Part shown: positions 1 through 8,342 of the stretch, piece after piece
How the letters are laid out: every line of letters starts with the position of its first letter
How positions within the stretch are numbered: position 1 is the first letter of the stretch
Source of the DNA: Gemmatimonadota bacterium
GTDB lineage: Bacteria > Gemmatimonadota > Gemmatimonadetes > JACCXV01 > JAHWKZ01
Direction of reading: 5' to 3'
Assembly (NCBI GenBank): GCA_019347645.1
Contig: JAHWKZ010000009.1
Span: forward strand, 1 to 23,366
DNA length: 23,366 nucleotides
The notes under the pieces: model-generated
Told to the model about the DNA's origin: nothing
What the model saw: only the letters and a program-made list of their open reading frames with translations
The model's database searches: none
Program-made: the position numbers and the translations under genes

Positions 1-140
1 AGCGGCACTCGGGCGACACCTCCAGCGAGACGTACGAGGACCGCGATTACTGGCGCCCGGACGACCCGCTGCCGGTGGGCCGGCTGGCGGCGTGGGTGTT
101 GGGAACCGAGGAAGAGGGGGCGCGGGAGAAGGGGTCATGA
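1..140 (+). CDS. C-terminal fragment of an unknown protein
   Basis: The frame beginning at base 3 is open from the left edge to a TGA at 138-140 and gives about 45 residues, ending in an acidic, glycine-rich tail (TEEEGAREKGS). Its stop overlaps the ATG of the sigma-factor gene in an ATGA arrangement, the same coupling used by many genes in this window, which supports a real upstream gene in the same operon. The fragment has several acidic and aromatic residues (YEDRDYWRPDD) and no recognisable domain. I cannot assign a function; the rest of the gene lies outside the window. Confidence 0.6.
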   Translation, partial: RHSGDTSSETYEDRDYWRPDDPLPVGRLAAWVLGTEEEGAREKGS

Positions 141-763
141 CGTGGACGGAGACGATCACCGCGGCGGAGAACGGACGCGAGCAGCGCGCCGCTGCCGAGC
201 GGGAGCGGCTGGCCGCCCGGGTGACGGCCGCGGCGAACGGCGACCAGCGCGCCTTCCGCGACCTCATGGACGCCTACCGGAGGGCCTTCTACGGGATCGC
301 CCGGCGCTACACCGGCTCCCACGAGGACGCCGACGACGTCCTGCAGGACGCGTTCGTGAAGATCTACCAGAATCTCCAGACCCTCTCGAGCCCGGAGGCG
401 TTCTTCCCGTGGGCCCGTCGCATCGTGATCAATACCGCGCTCGACCGGATCCGACGCCAGCGGCGGACGGCCGAGGTGGAGACGGCGTCGGACGACCCCG
501 AGATCGCCGAGCGCGAGAGCGTGTTCGAGTCGCCGGATCGGGCCGTGGAGAAGAGCGAGTTCTACCGCGAGCTCGAGCGATCGCTCGAGGAGCTGCCGCC
601 CCGACAACGCCAGGTGGTCACCCTGCACGACGTCGGGGGCCTCTCCACCGAGGAGGTCGCCGATCGGCTGGGCCTTCCTCCGGCCACGGTACGCTCGAAC
701 CTCTTCTACGGTCGCGAGAAGCTCCGCCGGATGCTGGTGAAGGATCGCGCATCCTCGAGATGA
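137..763 (+). CDS. ECF-family RNA polymerase sigma factor
   Basis: A 208-residue extracytoplasmic-function sigma-70 factor that would direct RNA polymerase to a dedicated promoter set. Region 2 spans about residues 30-110, with the core-binding and -10-recognition helices (AFRDLMDAYRRAFYGIARRY, then DADDVLQDAFVKIY, then WARRIVINTALDRIRR). Region 4 spans about 145-200 and holds the helix-turn-helix that reads the -35 element (LPPRQRQVV, LSTEEVADRLGLPPATVRS). The ATG at 137 is preferred to an upstream GTG because it overlaps the previous stop and has GGAG at 125-128, eight bases upstream. A zinc-finger anti-sigma gene follows 50 bases later, so this is a sigma/anti-sigma pair. The signal and regulon cannot be read from the sequence. 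Confidence 0.93.
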   Translation: MTWTETITAAENGREQRAAAERERLAARVTAAANGDQRAFRDLMDAYRRAFYGIARRYTGSHEDADDVLQDAFVKIYQNLQTLSSPEAFFPWARRIVINTALDRIRRQRRTAEVETASDDPEIAERESVFESPDRAVEKSEFYRELERSLEELPPRQRQVVTLHDVGGLSTEEVADRLGLPPATVRSNLFYGREKLRRMLVKDRASSR

Positions 764-813
764 CGTTTGAACGGGCGCCGCGCCCGGACGTCCTGTAGTC
801 GGAGGTCGAAGAC

Positions 814-1338
814 GTGACGACGCATCTCGAAATCACGACGATCTACGCGCTGCTGGACGGCGAGCTCGAACCCCTCGCCGAGCGGAGCGCCGAGGGGCAC
901 CTGCTGCGTTGCGCCGAATGCCGCGCCGTTCGAGAGGAGTGCGGGGCGGTGTTGGCCTCGCTGCGATGGTACGCGGCCGCGCCCCCGCCGCCCCCCGTCG
1001 GCTACTGGAGCCGCTTCTGGGAGCGGTTCGCGGACCGCGTCTCGCGGACCCCCGAGCGACCCGCGGCGGTCCGGCGGCCGCGACCGGCGTGGAGGGAAAC
1101 GGCGATGGCGGCCGCCGCCGTCCTCGCCCTGCTCCTCGGCACGTGGTGGGGTGGCCTGCCGCGGGACGAGGTCGCCCCTCGTGTCTCCGCCCCCGCCTCG
1201 ATCCCCGCCCGCATGGCCGTGGCCGACACCGGCTGGGAGAGCGATGTCGAGTTCTTCGAGCGTGCCACCGTCGCGGTGGGCAGCGTCGATCCCCTCACCA
1301 AAGGTCTGGCCCTGGCCGCGCTCGTGGAGTCGCCGTGA
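814..1338 (+). CDS. Membrane-anchored zinc-finger anti-sigma factor
   Basis: A 174-residue protein starting with GTG at 814, preceded by GGAGGT at 801-806. The N-terminal part carries the zf-HC2/ZAS signature H29-x3-C33-x2-C36, which in this family binds zinc and forms the fold that sequesters an ECF sigma factor. A proline-rich stretch and a basic segment follow, then one hydrophobic helix at about 94-114 (TAMAAAAVLALLLGTWW), so the C-terminal 60 residues should be periplasmic. The position directly after the sigma gene indicates that it controls that sigma factor. The periplasmic part matches no domain I recognise. The stop overlaps the next gene's GTG. Confidence 0.88.
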   Translation: MTTHLEITTIYALLDGELEPLAERSAEGHLLRCAECRAVREECGAVLASLRWYAAAPPPPPVGYWSRFWERFADRVSRTPERPAAVRRPRPAWRETAMAAAAVLALLLGTWWGGLPRDEVAPRVSAPASIPARMAVADTGWESDVEFFERATVAVGSVDPLTKGLALAALVESP

Positions 1339-2186
1339 GGCGTGCGGCCCTGGTGATCGCGCTGAGCGCGGCGGTCGCCTGCGCCGGCGGGGACGAGCGC
1401 CCGGAGGCCGTGCGGCTCCGCTTCGAGTACGGACAGGGGGACACCCTCTCCTACGATTACCATGCCCGGGGCACCGCCACGCTTCCCGACACCTCCGACT
1501 CCGGGGAGACCCTCGAGCGGACCTTCGAGCGCCGGATGAGGATCGACGAGGTGGCCACCGACGTCACCCCCCGCGGCCACTACCAGCTGGCCCTCGTCTA
1601 CCACATCGAGGCTGACAGCGCCCATCGGGCCAAGGGCCTGCCGGAGCGGATCCGGCTCCAGGTCGAGATCACCCCGCAGGGTCGGATCATCGACGTGAGC
1701 GGCGTGGAGACCGCCAGGCCGCTCTACGGCGACATCGATTTCCAGTCTTACTTCGAGCAGAGCCAGCCCGTCTTCCCCGACCGGCCGCTGAGGGTCGGCG
1801 ACTCCTGGACCCAGGAGGTGAAGGTCGTATCTCCCGAGTCGGAGCCCGTCGTCACCTCGTCCAACTACGTGCTGGAGTCACTGGTCGAGGAGGACGGCCG
1901 GTCCCTGGCCGTGATCGCGTACGACGGCGAGATCTATCTCCCGGTCCGATTCTCCGGCCCGGCCGATTCGGCCGCCGGCGTGGAGGAGCGGATCACCTCG
2001 ATCGAGGAGCGAATCGAGGTCCGGGGCAAGATCTACTTCGATCCCGCCGCGGGCGTGATGCGACGGGTCGAGGCGAAGGCGGAGGCCACGTTCACCAAGA
2101 TCGGGTTCCGCGACGGCGAGGCGGTTCGCCGGGAGATGAAGCTGAAGGAAGAGAGCACCATGCGGCTCGTCGAGCGGGGGCGCTGA
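1335..2186 (+). CDS. Predicted lipoprotein of unknown function (DUF6263-like)
   Basis: A 283-residue protein. The GTG at 1335 overlaps the anti-sigma stop (GTGA), although the reading frame stays open far upstream. This start gives a short basic n-region, a hydrophobic core (ALVIALSAAVA) and a lipobox-like AVAC, so the mature protein would be a lipoprotein anchored at Cys16. The rest is rich in alternating beta-strand patterns and contains two Y/FxP-type segments (PLRVGDSWTQEV, GKIYFDPAAGVMRRVEAKAE) of the kind seen in bacterial DUF6263-like proteins; that family resemblance is from memory and is tentative. Co-transcription with the sigma/anti-sigma pair suggests an envelope-stress or sensing role, which is inference. 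Confidence 0.78.
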   Translation: MRRAALVIALSAAVACAGGDERPEAVRLRFEYGQGDTLSYDYHARGTATLPDTSDSGETLERTFERRMRIDEVATDVTPRGHYQLALVYHIEADSAHRAKGLPERIRLQVEITPQGRIIDVSGVETARPLYGDIDFQSYFEQSQPVFPDRPLRVGDSWTQEVKVVSPESEPVVTSSNYVLESLVEEDGRSLAVIAYDGEIYLPVRFSGPADSAAGVEERITSIEERIEVRGKIYFDPAAGVMRRVEAKAEATFTKIGFRDGEAVRREMKLKEESTMRLVERGR

Positions 2187-2272
2187 CGGCGCAGGTGCCC
2201 GCGCCGGCCCCGGATCCCCCCCGCCGGCTCGGCGGCTTGCGCGTCGCGTGCGCCGATCACCACCTTCTCTCC

Positions 2273-3400
2273 ATGCGATCCCAATCCATCCCCCGGCTCC
2301 TCGTCGTCGTGACGGCGCTCCTGTCGATCTCGTGCGCGAGCGGCGGCGAGCGCGTGGAGGGGGAGCGGCTGGCGGTCCGCACGGCGGTGCGCGAGGCGTA
2401 CCAGGAGCTTCCGGGGGTTGTGCTGAGCGATCGGCACTTCGCCCTCGAGGGGGAGATCCACGCGACGGTGGCGGCGCCGGACACCGCGACCGCGCGGGCC
2501 GCGATCGAGGCCGGATTCGCCGCGGCCGACTCGGTGGAGGGACTCGTCGACCTCCACCGACGGGGCAGCGAGGTGTCGGCCATCAACGCGGCGGCGGGGG
2601 AGGAGCCGGTGGTCGTCAGCCCATGGACCGAGACGATCGTGGCGGCGAGCCTCGACTGGGCCGAGCGGACCGAGGGGGCGTTCGACCCGACGGTGGGGCC
2701 GCTGATGAGCGCATGGGGCTTCGGCTGCGAGGAGTGCGTGGCCCCCGACAGCGCGCGGGTCCGAAGCGCGCTCGCCCGGGTGGGGTGGGAGAAGGTCCGC
2801 TACGACCCCGAGGCCCACACCGTGTTCCTGACGGAGCCCGGCATGGCCCTCGACCTGCGGGCGGCCACCAAGGGATTCGCCCTGGACCGGATGGGGGAGG
2901 CGATCATGGACGCCGGGGCCACGGCGGGGATCGTCGACCTCGGCGGCGATCATCTGTTCTTCGGCCCGGGAACCGAGGGGCCGGAAAATCTGTGGCCGGT
3001 GTCGCTGGCCGACCCCTACGACCCCGGCCGGGAGTTTGCCAGGCTCCACGTCCCGGCCGGGGCGCTGTCGATGACCTCCCCCTACAGGCGGGTGGTGGAG
3101 CTCACCGGCGGGAGTGTCGGCCACCTCATCGATCCGCGCACCGGCTGGCCGGCCACCGGACTGGCGAGCGTGACCGTCTACGCCCGCGACGCCATTCAGA
3201 GCGACATCCTGTCGACCGGGCTGTTCGTCCTGGGGCAGCAGAGAGGGTGCGAGACGATCGAGGGGTGGAGGGACATCGGAGCGATCTTCGTCTTCGAGCC
3301 CGCCCCCGGGGAGAAGAGCCTGGTGTGCGTCACCCCGAGCCTCCGCGGCCGGGTCGAGCGGCTCGATCCCCCCTTCCGGCCGCTCGTCCGCGATGACTGA
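2273..3400 (+). CDS. apbE: FAD:protein FMN transferase (ApbE family), predicted lipoprotein
   Basis: A 375-residue ApbE-family enzyme. The family moves FMN from FAD, with magnesium, onto a threonine of target proteins on the outer side of the cytoplasmic membrane. Diagnostic segments appear in order: RGSEVSAIN (97-105), GAFDPTVGPLMSAWGF (135-150), LDLRAATKGFALD (193-205), VDLGGD (221-226), HLIDPRTG (284-291) and the metal-site stretch A307..D311..ST (ARDAIQSDILSTGLFVLG). The start chosen is the ATG at 2273: it gives a hydrophobic signal and a lipobox-like SISC with Cys21. An in-frame GTG at 2195 would add 26 residues ahead of the signal and has no ribosome site. No flavinylated partner is visible in the window, and the stop overlaps the next gene by 8 bases. 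Confidence 0.88.
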   Translation: MRSQSIPRLLVVVTALLSISCASGGERVEGERLAVRTAVREAYQELPGVVLSDRHFALEGEIHATVAAPDTATARAAIEAGFAAADSVEGLVDLHRRGSEVSAINAAAGEEPVVVSPWTETIVAASLDWAERTEGAFDPTVGPLMSAWGFGCEECVAPDSARVRSALARVGWEKVRYDPEAHTVFLTEPGMALDLRAATKGFALDRMGEAIMDAGATAGIVDLGGDHLFFGPGTEGPENLWPVSLADPYDPGREFARLHVPAGALSMTSPYRRVVELTGGSVGHLIDPRTGWPATGLASVTVYARDAIQSDILSTGLFVLGQQRGCETIEGWRDIGAIFVFEPAPGEKSLVCVTPSLRGRVERLDPPFRPLVRDD

Positions 3401-4385
3401 AGGGCCCAGGCGCCGCGCCCGGATCCTCTGGCTGAGCTCGACGGAGGTCCCGCCGCTGCTCGAGCGGCTCTGCGAGGCGACCGAAGGCGGCGTGCTGACC
3501 CGGCTGAGCTCGCCCGAGGACGTGGAGCAAGCCCTCGACCGGGGGATCGTCGAGCTGCTCGTGGTCGACGCGGACGGCAACTTCGACGAGCGGCTGGCGT
3601 TGTGCCGATCGATGAAGACGGATCCGTTCAATTCGGTCGTGCCGGTGGTCTTCCACAGCCGCGAGAGCCGGATGGAGCGGATCGAGGCGGCTTTCGAGGC
3701 CGGCGCCGACGAGTTCCTGAACGGATCCCACTCCGATCGCGAGCGGGCGCTGCGGCTGCGGATGGTCGTCGAGCGCGCCGCCCGGGACGTATCCGTCCAT
3801 CCGACGACCATGCTGCCGGGTACGCGGATCATCCAGCACGACATCCGGCGTCGGATGGACAGCGGCGAGCGCTTCGCCGTCTGCTACGCCGACATCGACG
3901 CGTTCAAGGAGTTCAACGACAAGCACTCCTACCATCGCGGCGATCGGGTGATCTGGCTGGTATCGATGATCCTGCGCGACACCGTCCGGCGCCTCTCGAG
4001 GCGTGGGTTCGTGGGTCACGTCGGCGGGGACGACTTCATCTTCACCCTGCCGGTGGCGGACATGGAGCCGGTCGCCCGGGAGATCATCGATGCCTTCGAT
4101 ACCCTGATGCCGCTCCAGTACGAGGAGGAGGACCGGGCCCGGGGGTTCTTCCTCGCCGAGGATCGTCAGGGGAACATCCGGGAGATGCCCCTGATGACGC
4201 TCTCGATCGGCGCGGTGACGAACGTGAAGCGCCACTTCAGCCATCCGGGAAGGGTGGGTGAGCTGGCGAGCGAGATGAAGACCTACGCGAAGACGAAGGA
4301 GGGGTCCGTGTTCGTGGTCGACCGGCGTGCCGACAAGCCGCGCGCGGCCCGGGCGTACCCTGGAAGCGCGGCCGGCGCCGAATGA
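3393..4385 (+). CDS. Degenerate receiver plus GGDEF domain protein
   Basis: A 330-residue two-domain signalling protein. Residues 10-130 look like a response-regulator receiver: Asp59 (LLVVDADG) sits where the phospho-acceptor belongs, but the usual conserved lysine near GADEF is replaced (FLNGS, 109-113), so classical phospho-switching is doubtful. Residues 138-310 form a GGDEF domain with the metal-binding stretch DIDAFKEFND (167-176) and the signature as GGDDF (211-215), which keeps acidic residues but shortens the catalytic Glu to Asp. The RxxD inhibitory site five residues upstream is absent (RGFV). It may be a weak diguanylate cyclase or a c-di-GMP/GTP sensor. The ATG overlaps the apbE stop, indicating translational coupling. 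Confidence 0.85.
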   Translation: MTEGPRRRARILWLSSTEVPPLLERLCEATEGGVLTRLSSPEDVEQALDRGIVELLVVDADGNFDERLALCRSMKTDPFNSVVPVVFHSRESRMERIEAAFEAGADEFLNGSHSDRERALRLRMVVERAARDVSVHPTTMLPGTRIIQHDIRRRMDSGERFAVCYADIDAFKEFNDKHSYHRGDRVIWLVSMILRDTVRRLSRRGFVGHVGGDDFIFTLPVADMEPVAREIIDAFDTLMPLQYEEEDRARGFFLAEDRQGNIREMPLMTLSIGAVTNVKRHFSHPGRVGELASEMKTYAKTKEGSVFVVDRRADKPRAARAYPGSAAGAE

Positions 4386-4410
4386 CCGTTTCGAGTACTT
4401 TGGGATACCC

Positions 4411-5527
4411 ATGAGCGACACGAGGGAATACACCGATCGCATGGACGACCTAGGGGAGCGGCTCGAGCTCCTCGGGAGCTATCTTTGACCTGCCGGGGAA
4501 GCGCGCCCGCGTAGACGCCCTGCAGGCCGAGTCCGCCCGCCCCGACTTCTGGGACGACAACGAGCGGGCCCGGGCCATCCTCACCGAGCTCAATCAGCAA
4601 CAGCAGTGGGTCGAGGCGTACGAGTCGCTCAAGCGCGACCTCGAGGACGCCCGCGAGATGGTGGAGCTCGTGGCCGAGGACGAGCAGGGGACGATGGCGG
4701 AGGAGTTCGGGCGGATGCTCCGCGGCGTCGAGGAGCGTGTGGAGCGCTACGAGTTCCGCGGGATGCTGCGCGACCCGGACGACCACCGCGGCGCGATCGT
4801 CACCATCCATCCCGGCGCCGGCGGGACGGAGAGCCAGGACTGGGCGGCGATGCTGCTGCGGATGTACACCAAATGGATGGAGGCGAACGGGTTCACGTTC
4901 CACATCGTGGACCTCGCCGAAGGAGAGGAGGCGGGGATCACCCGCGCCACCCTCGAGGTCGAGGGCGAATACGCCTTCGGGTACCTGAAGGCCGAGAAGG
5001 GCGTGCACCGCCTGGTGCGGATCAGCCCCTTCGACGCCAACGCCCGGCGCCACACCTCGTTCGCGTCGGTCTTCGTCTATCCGGACGTGGGCGAGGAGAT
5101 CACCGTGGAGATCAACGACAAGGACCTGAAGGTCGACACCTACCGGGCCAGCGGCGCCGGGGGCCAGCACGTCAACAAGACCAGCTCGGCGGTCCGGATC
5201 ACCCACCTCCCCACCGGCATCGTGGTGCAGTGTCAGGCGGAGCGAAGCCAGCACCGCAATCGGGAAATGGCCATGCGGCTCCTGCGCGCGCGGTTGTACG
5301 AATACCTCAAGGCCGAGCAGGAGAAGAGCCGCGAGGAGCTGGAGGCCGAGAAGAAGGAGATCGCCTTCGGCAGCCAGATCCGCTCCTACGTGCTCCATCC
5401 GTACACCATGGTGAAGGACCATCGCACCCACCACCAGAGCTCCGACGTCGAGGGGATCCTGGAGGGCGACATCACCGGCTTCATGGAGGCGTGGCTGAAG
5501 CAGAACGCTGGATCGACGGTGAAGTAG
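4411..5527 (+). CDS. prfB: Peptide chain release factor 2, expressed by programmed +1 frameshift
   Basis: RF2 ends translation at UGA and UAA. The ATG at 4411 opens a 25-codon leader ending at an in-frame TGA (4486-4488); a +1 shift on the preceding CTT joins it to the main frame at GAC 4487, giving 371 residues. The leader is exactly as long as in E. coli RF2, so landmark residues fall at E. coli numbering: the SPF codon-recognition tripeptide at 205-207 and GGQ at 250-252, with Ala at 246. The frameshift autoregulates RF2 level, because low RF2 favours slipping. No clear ribosome site precedes the ATG. Automated callers will start this gene downstream, for example at 4658, and lose about 80 residues. 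lysS follows two bases later. Confidence 0.95.
4471..4489 (+). promoter_or_regulatory. Programmed +1 ribosomal frameshift site of prfB
   Basis: The segment reads CTCGGGAGC TAT CTT TGA C. CTT TGA C is the canonical RF2 slippery codon, stop and context base, and TAT CTT TGA C is identical to the E. coli site. The purine-rich GGGAG lies where the internal Shine-Dalgarno-like element sits in E. coli, although it matches less well than AGGGGG. The reading frame upstream (25 codons from 4411) and the frame downstream (from 4487) both encode recognisable RF2 sequence, which makes a sequencing error unlikely. Confidence 0.95.
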
Positions 5528-5529
5528 GG

Positions 5530-7107
5530 ATGGGCGGAGAGCCGCTTCAAGAGACCGATCCGGTGGCGGTCCGGCGCGAGAAGCTCGAGACCCTCGAGGA
5601 GCGGGGGGTCGATCCGTTTCCCGCCACCTGGCCGGTCACCCACACCGCCGCGGAGGTCCTGGAGGCGTTCGGGGACGAGGAGCCCGAGCTCGACGTACGG
5701 ATCGCCGGACGGGTCGTGTCGGTCCGCGGTCACGGCAGGACCACCTTCCTCCACGTCGCCGACCGGACAGGCCGGATCCAGGCCTATCTCCGCCAGGACG
5801 ATCTCGGGGAGGGGGTCTACTCGCTCCTCGAGCTGCTCGATCTGGGGGACTACCTGGGGGTGGGCGGCAGGGTGATGCGGACCCGTACCGGCGAGGTGAC
5901 GGTCCAGGCCACGGAGGTGGCCGTGCTCGCCAAGGCGCTCCGCCCGCTGCCGATCGGAAAGCGGGTGGAAACCGGGGAGGGGGCGAGGACGTGGCACCAG
6001 AGCGAGGACCCGGAGTTCCGCTACCGCCAGCGCTATGCGGACCTGGCGGTCCGTCCCGAGGCCCGCGCCGTTTTCGAGTCGCGTGCGGAGATCCTCCGCT
6101 ACCTGCGTGACTTTCTCGACGCGCGCGGCTTCCTGGAGGTCGAGACGCCGGCGCTCCAGCCGGTCTACGGCGGGGCGACCGCGCGGCCGTTCACCACCTA
6201 CCACCACGCCCTCGACACCACGCTCTACCTGCGGATCGCCGACGAGCTGTACTTGAAGCGATGCGTGGTGGGCGGTCTCGAGCGGGTCTACGAGATCGCC
6301 AAGGACTTCCGGAACGAGGGGCTTTCCCGGTTCCACAACCCCGAGTTCACCATGCTCGAGTTCTACGCCGCCTACATGGACTACCGCGACCTGATGGAGC
6401 TCACCGAGGAGCTGCTGGTCGGTCTCGTGGAGCGGGCGGCGGGTGGCACCGAGCTGACGTGGCAGGGGACGACGGTGGACGTCGCCCCGCCGTGGCCGCG
6501 GGTCTCCTTCCTCGCCGCCCTCGCTGAGCGCGGGGTGGCGGTGGAGGACCTCTCGCGGCGGGCCCTGGCGGCGGAGGCCGGACGGTTCGGCGTGGAGATC
6601 GAGCCGGCCGATGGCGCGGGCAGGATCCTCGACCGGCTCTTCTCCGAGCTCGTGGAGCCCGGGCTCGACGACCCGGTCTTCGTCCTCGACCACCCGCGGG
6701 AGCTCTCCCCGCTCGCCAAGCGGCATCCCGACGACCCCCGGCTCGTCGAGCGCTTCGAGGCGTACCTCTTCGGCAAGGAGCTCGGCAACGCCTTCACCGA
6801 GCTCAACGACCCGCGTGAGCAGCGCGAGCGCTTCGAGGCCCAGGCGGCCCTCGCCGCCGCCGGCGACGTGGAGGCCGCGGCCGCGATCGACGAGGATTTC
6901 CTGCGCGCCCTGGAGTACGGCATGCCACCGACGGCGGGCATGGGGATCGGGGTCGATCGACTGGTCATGTTCCTGACCGACCAGCCCTCGATCCGGGACG
7001 TGATCCTCTTCCCGGTCATGCGGCCCGAGGAGCGGGAGCGGGTCGATGCCGGCGATCTTCCGGCCACTCCCGCGGGAACGGCCCCTCCGGAGGGCCCGGC
7101 CGGATGA
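5530..7107 (+). CDS. lysS: Lysyl-tRNA synthetase, class II
   Basis: A 525-residue class II enzyme that charges tRNA-Lys with lysine. The N-terminal OB-fold anticodon-binding domain covers about residues 50-140 (VRIAGRVVSVRGHGRTTFLHV). The catalytic core begins near 165 (RYRQRYADLAV), with motif 2 at 260-280 (FRNEGLSRFHNPEFTMLEFY) and motif 3 at 470-477 (GMGIGVDR). It is slightly longer than the roughly 505 residues of E. coli LysRS because of a proline- and alanine-rich C-terminal tail. The ATG at 5530 lies two bases after prfB; the prfB-lysS order is common in bacteria. Its stop overlaps the lolC start (ATGA). Confidence 0.96.
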   Translation: MGGEPLQETDPVAVRREKLETLEERGVDPFPATWPVTHTAAEVLEAFGDEEPELDVRIAGRVVSVRGHGRTTFLHVADRTGRIQAYLRQDDLGEGVYSLLELLDLGDYLGVGGRVMRTRTGEVTVQATEVAVLAKALRPLPIGKRVETGEGARTWHQSEDPEFRYRQRYADLAVRPEARAVFESRAEILRYLRDFLDARGFLEVETPALQPVYGGATARPFTTYHHALDTTLYLRIADELYLKRCVVGGLERVYEIAKDFRNEGLSRFHNPEFTMLEFYAAYMDYRDLMELTEELLVGLVERAAGGTELTWQGTTVDVAPPWPRVSFLAALAERGVAVEDLSRRALAAEAGRFGVEIEPADGAGRILDRLFSELVEPGLDDPVFVLDHPRELSPLAKRHPDDPRLVERFEAYLFGKELGNAFTELNDPREQRERFEAQAALAAAGDVEAAAAIDEDFLRALEYGMPPTAGMGIGVDRLVMFLTDQPSIRDVILFPVMRPEERERVDAGDLPATPAGTAPPEGPAG

Positions 7108-8342
7108 GCCTCGAGTGGCGGATCGCCGTCCGGTACCTCGCGTCGCGTCGCCGCTCGGGCGTCATCTCCGCCGTCGGGCTGATCGCGATCGGGGGCGTAT
7201 TCGTGGGCGTGGCCGCGCTCGTCATCGTCATGAGCGTGATGAACGGCCTCCAGGAGGATCTGCGCGAGAAGATCCTCACCAACACCCCCCATCTGATGAT
7301 CCAGAAGTACAACTCGGAGCCGATCGAGCGGTGGCGTTCGGCGGTCGAGACGCTGAACGACGCCCCCGGGGTCCGCGCCGCGGCCCCCTTCATCTACACC
7401 GAGGGAATCGTCGGCCACGGACGCGGTCGGAACGAGGGGGCGATCGTCCGCGGTGTGGACTCGCGACTCGAGGGCACGGTGAGCGAGGCGCCGGAGCAGA
7501 TGGTGAGTGGTTCCTGGGACCTCTCGCCGGCGCCGGAGTCGCCGTACCCGAAGGTCGTGATGGGGTACATGCTGGCCGACCGGCTGCGAGCGTTCCCTGG
7601 AGACACGATCACCCTGACGACGCCCGAGGTGGCGGCCGTCTCGCCACTCCACGGTACGGTCCCCAAGCTGCAGAAGTTCGTCGTCGCCGGTGCGTTCCGG
7701 AGCGGGTTCTTCGAATACGACTCGAAGCTCGTGTACACGTCCCTCGACGCCATGCAGGAGTACCTCGCCATCGGGGACGTCGCCTACGGCCTGTCGGCGC
7801 GGGTCGACGACATCTGGAGGGCGCGGGACATCGGGGAGGCGGCCGTCCGCGGGCTCGAGGGGTCGTTCTATGCCACCACGTGGATCGAGCTGAACCAGCC
7901 GTTGTTCTCCGCGCTCAAGCTGGAGAAGCGGGCGATGTTCGTGATCCTGGTCCTGATCGTGCTGGTGGCCGCGTTCAACATCATCAGCACGCTCACGATG
8001 ATCGTCATGGACAAGACCAAGGAGATCGGCATTCTGCGCTCGATGGGGATGAAGAGCACGTCGATCCGCCGCGTCTTCCTCCTGCAGGGGGTGCTGATCG
8101 GCACGGTCGGGACCGGACTGGGACTGGGGGGCGGACTGGTGGCCGTCTGGCTGCTGGCCCGCTACCGATTCATCTCGCTGCCGGGCGACATCTACTTCAT
8201 CGACACGCTTCCGGTGTCCGTGGAGCCGCTGAGCGTCGCGGCCATCGTCGTGGCCAGCCTGGCGATCTCGCTGATCGCCACCGCCTACCCGGCCGCGCAA
8301 GCCGCTCGAATGACGCCGGTGGAGGCGATCCGGTACGAGTAG
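7104..8342 (+). CDS. lolC: Lipoprotein-releasing ABC transporter permease (LolC/LolE/LolF type)
   Basis: A 412-residue FtsX/MacB-type permease. With LolD it extracts outer-membrane lipoproteins from the inner membrane and hands them to LolA. Helix 1 is at about 20-45, followed by a large periplasmic domain (about 50-265), then three more helices at about 273-300, 322-352 and 375-398. The cytoplasmic coupling segment MDKTKEIGILRSMGM and the C-terminal ARMTPVEAIRYE are typical. GGAGG at 7089-7093 lies ten bases before the ATG, inside lysS. Only one permease gene is present, so the complex may be a homodimer of the LolF kind rather than a LolC-LolE heterodimer; a second permease elsewhere cannot be excluded. 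Confidence 0.92.
   Translation: MSLEWRIAVRYLASRRRSGVISAVGLIAIGGVFVGVAALVIVMSVMNGLQEDLREKILTNTPHLMIQKYNSEPIERWRSAVETLNDAPGVRAAAPFIYTEGIVGHGRGRNEGAIVRGVDSRLEGTVSEAPEQMVSGSWDLSPAPESPYPKVVMGYMLADRLRAFPGDTITLTTPEVAAVSPLHGTVPKLQKFVVAGAFRSGFFEYDSKLVYTSLDAMQEYLAIGDVAYGLSARVDDIWRARDIGEAAVRGLEGSFYATTWIELNQPLFSALKLEKRAMFVILVLIVLVAAFNIISTLTMIVMDKTKEIGILRSMGMKSTSIRRVFLLQGVLIGTVGTGLGLGGGLVAVWLLARYRFISLPGDIYFIDTLPVSVEPLSVAAIVVASLAISLIATAYPAAQAARMTPVEAIRYE

Noticed and set aside
2208..2234. A small GC-rich inverted repeat (CCGCC/GGCGG) between the lipoprotein gene and apbE as a terminator
   Set aside because: The stem is only five bases, has no T-run, and such repeats are common by chance at this GC content.
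2033..3844. Very long minus-strand open frames across apbE and the GGDEF gene, and similar ones across lysS, clpC and bamA
   Set aside because: Long antisense frames are expected in GC-rich genes; these are Arg/Gly/Pro/Leu-rich, lack domains, and lie over genes with clear family motifs.
4396..4401. TACTTT before prfB, with a similar TACTTT at 22973-22978 before the 44-residue ORF, as shared -10 boxes
   Set aside because: Neither has a -35 element at a normal distance; the only TTGACC near the second is 25 bases away. Two short matches are too weak to call promoters.
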